The notes beneath the pieces are model-generated. The model made no database searches and was not told the origin of the DNA. It saw nothing but the letters and a program-made list of their open reading frames with translations. The position numbers and the translations under genes are program-made. DNA of 64,000 nt, from positions 1 through 64,000 of the forward strand of contig CANTAL010000194.1 of NCBI GenBank assembly GCA_947650365.1. The letters run 5' to 3'. Numbering within the stretch: position 1 is the first letter of the stretch; every line of letters starts with the position of its first letter. Below are positions 24,694 to 36,575 of the stretch, one piece after another. This DNA comes from Chamaelirium japonicum (lineage: Eukaryota; Streptophyta; Magnoliopsida; Liliales; Melanthiaceae).

Positions 24694-26753
24694 ATGGATC
24701 ATACGAATGAGTAAGAATGGACCGTACGAACGAAGTAGAATGGATTGTGCGAATGAATTAGAATGGACCGTACGAATGAATTAGACGTACGAATGAATTA
24801 GAATGGATACATTCGTGCGGATGAATTAGAATGGATCGTACGAATGAATTAGAATGGATCGTACGAATGAATTAGAATGGATCTTACGAATGAATTAGAA
24901 TGGATCGTACGAATGAATTAGAATGGATCGTACGAATGAATTAGAATGGATACATTCGTGCGAATGAATTAGAATGGATCGGACGAATGAATTAGAATGG
25001 ATCGTACGAATGAATTATAATGGATTGTACGAATGAATTAGAATGGATCGTACGAATAAATTAGAATGGATACATTCGTCCGAATGAATTAGATTGGATC
25101 ATACGAATGAGTAAGAATGGATCGTACGAATGAAATAGAATAGATTGTACGAATGAATTAGAATGGATCCTACGAATGAATTAGAATGGATCGTGTGAAA
25201 GAATTAGAATGGATTGTATGAATGAATTAGAATGGATCGTACGAGTGAATTAGAATGGATCGTACGAATGAATTAGAATGGATCGTACGAATAAATTAGA
25301 ATGGATACATTCGTCCGAATGAATTAGAATGGATCATACGAATGAGTAAGAATGGATCGTACGAATGAAATAGAATAGATTGTACGAATGAATTAGAATG
25401 GATTCGTATGAATGAATTAGAATGGATATATTCGTGCGAATGAATTAGAATGGATCGTACCAATGAGTAAGAATGGATCGTACGAATGAAATAGAATGGA
25501 TTGTGCGAATGAATTAGAATGGATCATACGAATAAATTAGAATGGATCGTACGAATTAATTAGAATGGATACATTCGTGCGAATGAATTAGAATGGATTG
25601 TATGAATGAATTAGAATGGATCGTACGAATGAATTAGAATGGATCAGATAAATTAATTAGAATGGATCATACGAATGAATTAGAATGGATCGTACGAATG
25701 AATTAGAATGGATCGTACGAATGAATTAGAATGGATACATTCGTGCGAATGAATTAGAATGGATTGTGCGATTGAATAAGAACAGATCGTGCGAATGAAT
25801 TAGAATGGATCGTACGAATGAATTAGAATGGATCGTGCGAATGAATTAGAATGGATCGTACGAATGAATTAGAATGGATACATTTGTGCGAATGAATTAG
25901 AATGGATCGTACGAATGAATTAGAATGGATCGTATGAATGAATTAGAATGGATCGTACGAATGAATTAGAATGGATAGTGCGAATGAATTAGAATGGATC
26001 GTACGAATGAATTAGAATGGATCGTACGAATGAACTAGAATGGATACATTCGTGCGAATGAATTAGAATGGATCGTACGAATGAATTAGAATGGATCGTA
26101 CGAATGAATTAGAATGGATCTTACGAATGAATTAGAATGGATCGTACGAATGAATTAGAATGGATCGTACGAATGAATTAGAATGGATACATTCGTGCGA
26201 ATGAATTAGAATGGATCGGACGAATGAATTAGAATGGATCGTACGAATGAATCGTACGAATAGAATGGATCGTACGAATGAACTAGAATGGATACATTCG
26301 TGCGAATGAATTAGAATGGATCGTACGAATGAATTAGAATGGATCGTACGAATGAATTAGAATGGATCGTACGAATGAATTAGAATGGATCGTACGAATG
26401 AATTAGAATGGATACATTCGTGCGAATGAATTAGAATGGATCGGACGAATGAATTAGAATGCATCGTACGAATGAATTATAATGGATCGTACGAATGAAT
26501 TAGAATGGATCGTACGAATAAATTAGAATGGATACATTCGTCCGAATGAATTAGAATGGATCATACGAATGATTAAGAATGGATCGAACGAATGAAATAG
26601 AATAGATTGTACGAATGAATTATAATGGATCCTACGAATGAATTAGATTGGATCGTGTGAAAGAATTAGAATGGATTGTATGAATGAATTAGAATGGATC
26701 ATATGAATGAATTAGAATGGATCGTGCGAATGAATACGAATGGATCGTACGAA
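24694..26753 (+). repeat. Satellite block 23, + orientation
   Basis: Near 24782 a monomer has lost the ATGGAT stretch (TTAGACGTACG), a 17-bp unit shared with 32493 and 43272. Near 26248-26270 one unit is scrambled (GAATCGTACGAATAGAATGG). The part from about 25380 matches block 33 from about 34976 (CCAATGAGTAAG monomer). Confidence 0.91.
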
Positions 26754-27137
26754 TTCATTCTAATTCATTCAAACAATCCATTCTAATTCTTTCACACGAT
26801 CTATTCTAATTCATTCGTAGGATCCATTCTAATTCATTCGTACAATCTATTCTATTTCATTCGTACGATCCATTCTTACTCATTCGTATGATCCATTCTA
26901 ATTCATTCGGACGAATGTATCCATTCTAATTTATTCGTACGATCCATTCTAATTCATTCGTACGATCCATTCTAATTCATTCGTACGATCCATTCTAATT
27001 CATTCGTTCATTCCACTCTAATTCATTCGCATGAATGTATCCATTCTAATTCGTTCGTACGGTCCATTCTAATACATTCGCACAATCCATTCTATTTCAT
27101 TCGTACGATCCATTCTTACTCATTCGTATGATCCATT
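26754..27137 (-). repeat. Satellite block 24, - orientation (384-bp module, copy 3)
   Basis: Third 384-bp copy, from GAATTC (26751-26756) to ATCCAT-T-ATGGAT centred on 27137; opens superunit C2. Confidence 0.92.
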
Positions 27138-28832
27138 ATGGATACATTCGTTCGAATGAATTAGAATGGATCATACGAATGAGTAAGAATGGATCGTACG
27201 AATGAAATAGAATGGATTGTGCAAATGAATTAGAATGGATCGTACGAATGAATTAGAATGGATCGTGTGAAAGAATTAGAATGGATTGTATGAATGAATT
27301 TGAATAGATCGTATGAATGAATTAGAATGGATCGTACGAATGAATTAGAATGGATCGTACGAATGAACTAGAATGGATACATTCGTGCGAATGAATTAGA
27401 ATGGATCGTACGAATGAATTAGAATGGATCGTACGAATGAATTAGAATGGACCTTACGAATGAATTAGAATGGATCATACGAATGCACGATCCATGCGAA
27501 TGAATTAGAATAGATCGTACAAATGAACTAGAATGGATACATTCGTGCGAATGAATTAGAATGGATCGTACGAATGAATTAGAATGGATTGTATGAATGA
27601 ATTAGAATGGATCGTACGAATGAATTAGAATGGATAGTACGAATGAATTAGAATGGATCCTACAAATGAATTAGAATGGATACATTCGTGCGAATGAATT
27701 AGAATGGATACATTCGTGCGAAAGAATTAGAATAGATCGTATGAATGAATTAGAATGGATCCTATGAATGAATTAGAATGGATCGTGCGAATGAATTAGA
27801 ATGGATCGTACGAATGAATTAGAATGGATCGTGCTAATGAATTAGAATTGATCGAACGAATGAATTAGAATGGATACATTCGTGCGAATGAATTAGAATG
27901 GATCGGATGAATGAATTAGAATGGATCGTATGAATGAGTAAGAATGGATCGTACGAATGAAATAAAATAGATCGTACGAATGAATTAGAATGGATCGTAC
28001 GAAGGAATTAGAATGGATCGTACGGATGAATTAGAATGGATATATTCGTGCAAATGAATTAGAATGGATCGTATGAATGTATTAGAATGGATCGTATGAG
28101 TGAATTAGAATGGATCATACGAATGAATTAGAATGGATCGTATGAATGAATTAGAATGGAAACATTCGTGTGAATGAATTAGAATGGATCGTATGAATGA
28201 ATTAGAATAGATTTTGTGAATGAATTAGAACTGATCGTACGAATGAATTAGAATGGACACATTCGTGCGAATGAATTAGAATGGATTGTATGAATGAATT
28301 AGAATGGATCGTACAAATTAATTAGAATGGATCGTACGAATGAATTAGAATGGATCGTGCGAATGAATTAGAATGGATCGTACAAATGAATTAGAATGGA
28401 TACATTTGTGCGAATGAATTAAAATGGATCGTACGAATGAATTAGAATGGATTGTACGAATGAATTAGAATGGATCGTACGAATGAATTAGAATGGATAG
28501 TGCGAATGAATTAGAATCGATCGTACGAATGAATTAGGATGGATCGTATGAATGAATTAGAATGGATCATACGAATGAGTAAGAATGGATCGTACGAATG
28601 AATTAGAATGGATCATACGAATGAATTAGAATGGATCGTACGAATAAATTAGAATGGATACATTCGTCCGAATGAATTAGAATGGATCATACGAATGAAT
28701 TAGAATGGATCGCACGAATGAATTAGAATGGATCGTACGAATGAATTAGAATGGATTGTGTGAAAGAATTAGAATGGATTGTATGAATGAATTAGAATGG
28801 ATCGTACGAATGAATTAGAATGGATCGTACTA
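27138..28832 (+). repeat. Satellite block 25, + orientation
   Basis: Contains GCACGATCCATGC at 27485-27497, 348 bp from the entry junction as in block 13, and the GATTTTGTG marker at 28210. Unlike C1 and C3 it passes straight to the GTACTAGGATCC switch, so the 604/627-bp inverted module and its neighbours are missing in this copy. Confidence 0.91.
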
Positions 28833-29398
28833 GGATCCATTCTAATTCATTCGTACAATCTATTCTATTTCATTCGTACGATCCATTCTTATTCATTCGT
28901 ATGATCCATTCTAATTCATTCGGACGAATGTATCCATTCTAATTTATTCGTACGATCCATTCTAATTCATTCGTATGATCCATTCTAATTCATTCGTACG
29001 ATCCATTCTTACTCATTCGTATGATCCATTCTAATTCATTCGTACGATCCATTCTAATTCATTCGTACGATCGATTCTAATTCATTCGCACTATCCATTC
29101 TAATTCATTCGTACGATCCATTCTAATTCATTCGTAGGATACATTTTAATTTATTCGTTCAAATATATCCATTCTAATTCATTCGTACGATCCATTCTAA
29201 TTTATTCGCACGATCCATTCTAATTCATTCGCACGAATGTATCCATTCTAATTCATTTGAACGATCCATTCTAATTCATTCCTACGATCTATTCTAATTC
29301 ATTTGTACGATCCATTCTAATTCATTCGTACGATCCATTCTACGATCCATTCTAATTCATTCGTATATTCCATTCTAATTCATTAACACGATCCATGC

Positions 29399-29419
29399 TA
29401 ATGAATTAGAATGGATCGT
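29399..29419 (+). repeat. Single flipped monomer in a - block (C2)
   Basis: As in C1: AACACGATCCATGCTAAT leads into one + monomer, then GGATCGTACGATCC (29413-29426) returns to -. Followed by the same GATCCAATC variant. Confidence 0.88.
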
Positions 29420-30071
29420 ACGATCCAATCAAATTCATTCATATGATCCATTCTTACTCATTCGTATGATCCATTCTAATTCAATCGTACGATCCATTCT
29501 AATTCATTCGTACGATCCATTCTAATTCCTTCGTACGATCCATTCTAATTCATTCGTACGATCCATTCTAATTCCTTCGTACGATCCATTCTAATTCATT
29601 CGTACGATCCATTCTAATTCATTCGCGCAATCTATTCTAATTCATTCGTACGATCCATTCTAATTCATTCGTACGATCCATTCTAATTCATTCATACAAT
29701 CCATTCTAATTTATTCGCACGAATGTATCCATTCTAATTCATTCGTACGATCCATTCTAATTCATTCGCACAATCTATTCTAATTCATTCATACGATCCA
29801 ATCTAATTCATTCGCACGAATGTATCCATTCTAATTCATTCATACGATCCATTCTACTTCATTCGTACTATCCGTTCTAATTCACTCATACGATCCATTC
29901 TAATTCATTCATACGACCCATTCTAATTCATTTGCAAGAATGTATCCATTCTAATTTATTCGTACGATCCATTCTAATTCCTTCGTACGATCCATTCTAA
30001 TTCCTTCGTATGATCCATTCTATTTCATTCGTATGATCCATTCTAATTCCTTCGTACGATCCATTCTAATT

Positions 30072-30900
30072 CCTTCGTATCCATTCTAATTCACTCATAC
30101 GATCCATTCTAATTCATTCCTACGATCCATTCTAATTCATTTAAACAATCCATTCTAATTCATTCGCACGAATGTATCCATTCTAATTCATTCGTACGAT
30201 CAGTTCTAATTCATTCACAAAATCTATTCTAATTCATTCATACGATCCATTCTAATTCATTCACACGAATGTATCCATTCTAATTCATTCATACGATCCA
30301 TTCTAATTCATTCGTACGATCCATTCTAATTCACTCATACGATCCATTCTAATACATTCATACGATCCATTCTAATTCATTTGCACGAATATATCCATTC
30401 TAATTCATTCGTACGATCCATTCTAATTCCTTCATACGATCTATTCTAATTCCTTCGTACGATCCATTCTATTTCATTCGTATGATCGATTCTAATTCCT
30501 TCGTACGATCCATTCTAATTCCTTCGTATCCATTCTAATTCACTCAAACGATCCATTCTAATTCATTCCTACGATCCATTCTAATTCATTCATACAATCC
30601 ATTCTAATTCATTCGCACGAATGTATCCATTCTAATTCATTCGTACGATCAGTTCTAATTCATTCACAAAATCTATTCTAATTCATTCATACGATCCATT
30701 CTAATTCATTCACACGAATGTATCCATTCTAATTCATTCATACGATCCATTCTAATTCATTCGTACGATCCATTCTAATTCACTCATACGATCCATTCTA
30801 ATACATTCATACGATCCATTCTAATTCATTTGCACGAATATATCCATTCTAATTCATTCGTATGATCCATTCTAATTCATTCACACGATCCATTCTAATT
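30072..30900 (-). repeat. 449-bp tandem duplication private to C2
   Basis: The shortened unit CCTTCGTATCC starts at 30072 and 30521, and the CAGTTC variant at 30201 and 30650, both 449 bp apart. C1 and C3 have a single copy (CAGTTC near 22926 and 41227). The second copy is incomplete at its right end. Confidence 0.88.
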
Positions 30901-31060
30901 CATTCGTATGATCCATTCTAATTCATTCGTACGATCCATTCTAATTCATTCGTACGATCCATTCTAATTCATTCATACGATCCATTCTAATTCATTCCTA
31001 CAATCCATTCTAATTCATTCGCCCGATCCATTCTAATTCATTCATACGATCCATTCTATT

Positions 31061-31084
31061 CGAATGGATCATGCGATCCATTCG
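31061..31084 (-). repeat. Hairpin with 10-bp perfect arms, loop ATGC (C2)
   Basis: Identical in sequence to 23587-23610 and at the same place relative to the TCATAATGG switch (31119). Confidence 0.9.
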
Positions 31085-31119
31085 AATTCATTCGCACGAT
31101 CCATTCTAATTCATTCATA

Positions 31120-31990
31120 ATGGATACATTCATGCGAATGAATTAGAATGGATCGTATGAATGAATTAGAATGGTTCGACGAATGAATTAGAATGGATCG
31201 TGCGAATGAATTAGAATGGATCGTACGAATGAATTAGAATGGATCGTACGAATGAACTAGAAGGGATACATTCGTGCGAATGAATTAGAATGGATCTTAC
31301 GAATGAATTAGATTGGATCGTACGAATGAATTAGAATGGATCTTACGAATGAATTAGAATGGATCGTACGAATGAATTAGAATGGATACATTCGTGCGAA
31401 TGAATTAGAATGGATCGGACGAATGAATTAGAATGGATCGTACGAATGAATTAGAATGGATCGTACGAATGAATTAGAATGGATCGTACGAATAAATTAG
31501 AATGGATACATTCGTCCGAATGAATTAGAATGGATCATACGAATGAGTAAGAATGGATCGTACGAATGAAATAGAATAGATTGTACGAATGAATTAGAAT
31601 GGATCCTACGAATGAATTAGAATGGATCCTGTGAAAGAATTAGAATGGATTGTATGAATGAATTAGAATAGATCGTCTGAATGAATTAGAATGGATCGTA
31701 TGAGTGAATTAGAATGGATACGAAGGAATTAGAATGGATCGTACGAAGGAATTAGAATGGATCGTACGAAGGAATTAGAATAGATCATACGAAGGAATTA
31801 GAATGGATCGTACGAATGAATTAGAACGGATATATTCGTGCAAATGAATTAGAATGGATCGTATGAATGAATTAGAATGGATCGTATGAGTGAATTAGAA
31901 CGGATAGTACGAATGAAGTAGAATGGATCGTATGAATGAATTAGAATGGATACATTCATGCGAATGAATTAGAATGGAACGTATGAATGA
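31120..31990 (+). repeat. Satellite block 27, + orientation
   Basis: Counterpart of blocks 21 and 39, with a run of AAGGAATTAG monomers near 31730-31800 and exit through GAATGAC joined to GATCC at 31990. Confidence 0.91.
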
Positions 31991-32403
31991 CGATCCATTC
32001 TAATTCATTCGTATGATCCATTCTAATTTATTCGCACAAATGTATCCATTCTAATTCATTCGTACGATCCATTCTAATTCATTCGTAAGATCCATTCTAA
32101 TTCATTCGTACGATCCATTCTAATTCATTCGTACGATCCATTCTAATTCATTCGCGAATTTATCCATTCTAATTCATTCGTACGATCCATTCTAATTCAT
32201 TCATACAATCCATTCTAATTCATTCATACGATCTATTCTAATTCATTCATACAATCCATTCTAATTCTTTCACACGATCCATTCTAATTCATTCGTACGA
32301 TCCATTCTAATTCATTCGCACAATCCATTCTTTTTCATTCGTACGATCTATTCTTACTCATTCGTATGATCCATTCTAATTCATTCGCACGAATGTATCC
32401 ATA
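31991..32403 (-). repeat. Satellite block 28, - orientation
   Basis: 413 bp, same as block 22. Contains a CGCGAATTTATCC unit shortened relative to the 28-mer, also in C3. Ends at ATCCAT-A-ATGGAT centred on 32403. Confidence 0.91.
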
Positions 32404-32572
32404 ATGGATCATACGAATGAGTAAGAATGGACCGTACAAATGAAATAGAAAGGATTGTGCGAATGAATTAGAATGGACCGTACGAATGAATTAGACGTAC
32501 GAATGAATTAGAATGGATACATTCGTGCGAATAAATTAGAATGGATCATACGAATGAGTAAGAATGGATCGT
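32404..32572 (+). repeat. Satellite block 29, + orientation (169 bp)
   Basis: Exactly 169 bp, as in block 41. Holds the 17-bp deleted unit near 32493 and ends GGATCGT joined to CATTC. Confidence 0.9.
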
Positions 32573-33027
32573 CATTCTAATTCATTCGTATGATCCATTC
32601 TAATTCATTTGTATCCATTCTATTTCATTCGCACGATCCATTCTAATTCATTCGCGCAATCTATTCTAATTCAGTCGTACGATCCATTCTAATTCATTCG
32701 TACAATCCAATCTAATTCATTCATACAATCCATTCTAATTTATTCGCACGAATGTATCCATTCTAATTCATTCGTACGATCCATTCTAATTCATTCGCAC
32801 GAATGTATCTATTCTAATTCATTCATACGATCCATTCTACTTCATTCGTACGATCCATTCTAATTCATTCGCATGAATGTAACCATTCTAATTCATTCAT
32901 TTGATCCATTCTAATTCATTCGTATGATCCATTCTAATTCATTCGTCCAATCCATTCTTACTCATTCGTATGATCAATTCTAATTCATTCGCACGAATGT
33001 ATCCATTCTAATTCATTCGTACGATCC
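32573..33027 (-). repeat. Satellite block 30, - orientation
   Basis: Counterpart of block 42 but longer (about 455 against 377 bp). Ends ACGATCC joined to TGAATTAG. Confidence 0.9.
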
Positions 33028-33115
33028 TGAATTAGAATGGATCATACGAATGAATTAGAATGGATACCTTTGTGCATATGAATTAGAATGGATCGTACGA
33101 ATGAAATAGAATGAA
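33028..33115 (+). repeat. Satellite block 31, + orientation (88 bp)
   Basis: Three to four monomers only, including a 28-mer variant reading GGATACCTTTGTGCATATG. Flanked by - blocks on both sides; same structure in block 43. Confidence 0.9.
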
Positions 33116-34064
33116 TTCGTACGATCCATTCGAATTCATTCGCACGATCCATTCTAATTCATTCATACGATCCATTCTAATTCATTCATACAATCCATTC
33201 TAATTCTTTCACACGATCCATTCTAATTCATTCGTAGGATCCATTCTAATTCATTCGTACAATCTATTCTATTTCATTCGTACGATCCATTCTTACTCAT
33301 TCGTATGATCCATTCTACTTCATTCGGACGAATGTATCCATTCTAATTTATTCGTACGATCCATTCTAATTCATTTGTACGATCCATTCTAATTCATTCG
33401 TACGATCCATTCTAATTCATTCGTCCGATCCATTCTAATTCATTCGCACGAATGTATCCATTCTAATTCATTCGTACGATCCATTCTAATTCATTCCTAA
33501 GATTCATTCTAATTCATTCGTACGATCCATTCTAATTCATTCGTACGATCCATTCTAATTCATTCGCACGAATGTATCCATTCTAGTTCATTCGTACGAT
33601 CCATTCTAATTCATTCGTACGATCCATTCTAATTCATTCGCACGATCCATTCTAATTCATTCGTACGATCCATTCTAATTCATTCATACGATCCTTCTAA
33701 TTCATTCGTACGATCCATTCTAATTCATTCGCGCAAATGTATCCATTCTAATTCATTCGTACGATCCATTCTAATTCATTCGTACGATCCATTCTAATTC
33801 ATTCGCACGAATGTATCCATTCTAATTCATTCGTACGATCCATTCTAATTCATTCGTACGATCCATTCTAATTAATTCGTATGATCCATTCTAATTCATT
33901 CGTATTATCCATTCTAATTCATTCGTACGATCCATTCTTACTCATTCGTACGATCCATTCTAATTCCTTCGTACGATCCATTCTAATTCCTTCGTACGAT
34001 CCATTCTAATTCATTCGCACGATCCATTCTAATTCTTTCATACAATCCATTCTAATTCTTTCGT
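33116..34064 (-). repeat. Satellite block 32, - orientation
   Basis: Begins GAATTC-CGTACGATCC like block 2. Matches block 44 and the window end (63060-64000). Ends at the dyad TTCGTGCGAA, where a - monomer folds into a + monomer. Confidence 0.91.
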
Positions 34065-36191
34065 GCGAATGAATTAGAATGGATACCTTTGTGCATATGA
34101 ATTAGAATGGATCGTACGAATGAATTAGAATGGATCATATTAATGAATTAGAATGGATCGTACGAATGAATTAGAATGGATACATTCTTGCGAATGAATT
34201 AGAATGGATCGTGCGAATCAATTAGACTGGATCGTGCGAATGAATAAGAATAGATCATACGAATGAATTAGAATGGATCGTACGAATTAATTAGAATGGA
34301 TACATTCGTGCGAATGAATTAGAATGGATTGTATGAATGAATTAGAATGGATCGTACGAATGAATTAGAATGGATCATACGAATTAATTAGAATGGATCA
34401 AACGAATGAATTAGAATGGATCGTACGAATGAATTAGAATAGATCGTACGAATGAATTAGAATGGATCGTGCGAATGAATTAGAATGGATCATATGAATG
34501 AATTAGAATGGATAAATTTGTGCAAATGAATTAGAATGGATCGTACGAATGAATTAGAATGGATCGTATGAATGAATTAGAATGGATCGTACGAATGAAT
34601 TAGAATGGATCGTGCGAATGAATTAGAATGGATCGTACGAATGAATTAGAATGGATCGTACGAATGAACTAGAATGGATACATTCGTGCGAATGAATTAG
34701 AATGGATCGTACGAATGAATTATAATGGATCGTACGATGGAATTAGAATGGATCTTACGAATGAATTAGAATGGATCGTACGAATGAATTAGAATGAATC
34801 GTACGAATGAATTAGAATGGATACATTCGTGCGAATGAATTAGAATGGATCGTACGAATGAATTAGAATGGATCGTACGAATAAATTAGAATGGATACAT
34901 TCGTCCGAATGAATTAGAATGGATCATACGAATGAGTAAGAATGGATCGTACGAATGAAATAGAATAGATTGTACGAATGAATTAGAATGGATTCGTAAG
35001 AATGAATTAGAATGGATATATTCGTGCGAATGAATTAGAATGGATCGTACCAATGAGTAAGGATGGATCGTACGAATGAAATAGAATGGATTGTGCGAAT
35101 GAATTAGAATGGATCATACGAATGAATTAGAATGGATCGTACGAATTAATTAGAATGGATACATTCGTGCGAATGAATTAGAATGGATTGTATGAATGAA
35201 TTAGAATGGATCGTACGAATGAATTAGAATGGATCGTACGAATGAATTAGAATGGATTGTGCGAATGAATCAGAACAGATCGTGCGAAGAATTAGAATGG
35301 ATCGTACGAATGAATTAGAATGGATCGTGCGAATGAATTAGAATGGATCGTACGAATGAATTAGAATGGATACATTTGTGCGAATGAATTAGAATGGATA
35401 TATTTGTGCGAATGAATTAGAATGGATCGTACGAATGAATTAGAATGGATCGTACGAATGAATTAGAATGGATCGTGCGAATGAATTAGAATGGATCGTA
35501 CGAATAAATTAGAATGGATCGTACGAATGAACTAGAATGGATACATTCGTGCGAATGAATTAGAATGGATCGTGCGAATGAATTAGAATGGATCGTACGA
35601 ATGAATTAGAATGGATCGTACGAATGAATTAGAATGGATCGTGCGAATGAATTAGAATGGATCGTACGAATAAATTAGAATGGATCGTACGAATGAACTA
35701 GAATGGATACATTCGTGCGAATGAATTAGAATGGATCGTACGAATGAATTAGAATGGATCGTATGAATGAATTAGAATGGATCTTACGAATGAATTAGAA
35801 TGGATCTTACGAATGAATTAGAATGGATCGTACGAATGAATTAGAATGGATCGTACGAATGAATTAGAATGGATACATTCGTCCGAATGAATTAGAATGG
35901 ATCGTACGAATGAATTATAATGGATCGTACGAATGAATTAGAATGGATCGTACGAATAAATTAGAATGGATACATTCGTCCGAATGAATTAGAATGGATC
36001 ATACGAATGAGTAAGAATGGATCATACGAATGAAATAGAATAGATTGTACGAATGAATTATAATGGATCCTACGAATGAATTAGAATGGATCGTGTGAAA
36101 GAATTAGAATGGATTGTATGTATGAATTAGAATGGATCGTATGAATGAATTAGAATGGATCGTGCGAATGAATTAGAATGGATCGTACGAA
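34065..36191 (+). repeat. Satellite block 33, + orientation
   Basis: Starts with the GGATACCTTTGTGCATATG monomer (34079 onward); this order is repeated at 44714. Contains AATCAATTAGACTGG and GAATTAATTAG marker monomers. Ends at GAATTC 36189-36194. Confidence 0.92.
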
Positions 36192-36575
36192 TTCATTCTA
36201 ATTCATTCATACAATCCATTCTAATTCTTTCACACGATCTATTCTAATTCATTCGTAAGATCCATTCTAATTCATTCGTACAATCTATTCTATTTCATTC
36301 GTACGATCCTTTCTTACTCATTCGTATGATCCATTCTCATTCATTCAGACGAATGTATCCATGCTAATTTATTCGTACGATCCATTCTAATTCATTCGTA
36401 CGATATATTCTAATTCATTCATACGATCCATTCTAATTCATTCGTTCGATCCACTCTAATTCATTTGCACGAATGTATCCATTCTAATTCGTTCGTACGG
36501 TCCATTCTAATTCATTCGCACAATCCATTCTATTTCTTTCGTAAGATCCATTCTTACTTATTCGTATGATCCATT
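36192..36575 (-). repeat. Satellite block 34, - orientation (384-bp module, copy 4)
   Basis: Fourth 384-bp copy; opens superunit C3. Ends at ATCCAT-T-ATGGAT centred on 36575. Confidence 0.92.

Larger units (their letters stand above)
28833..31119 (-). repeat. Satellite block 26, - orientation
   Basis: Core of superunit C2. Flipped monomer at 29399-29419. A 449-bp tandem duplication (30072-30520 and from 30521 on; CAGTTC at 30201 and 30650) is absent from C1 and C3, while the TATTTCATTC decamer-rich piece present there is lost here. Hairpin at 31061-31084. Confidence 0.91.
26754..34064. repeat. Superunit C, copy C2 (blocks 24-32)
   Basis: Same marks as C1 at 26753, 27137, 27485, 28832, 29399, 31061, 31119, 31990 and 32403, then four more (32572, 33027, 33115, 34064) shared only with C3. 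It lacks the part corresponding to 20080-21300 and carries its own 449-bp tandem duplication. Confidence 0.87.
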
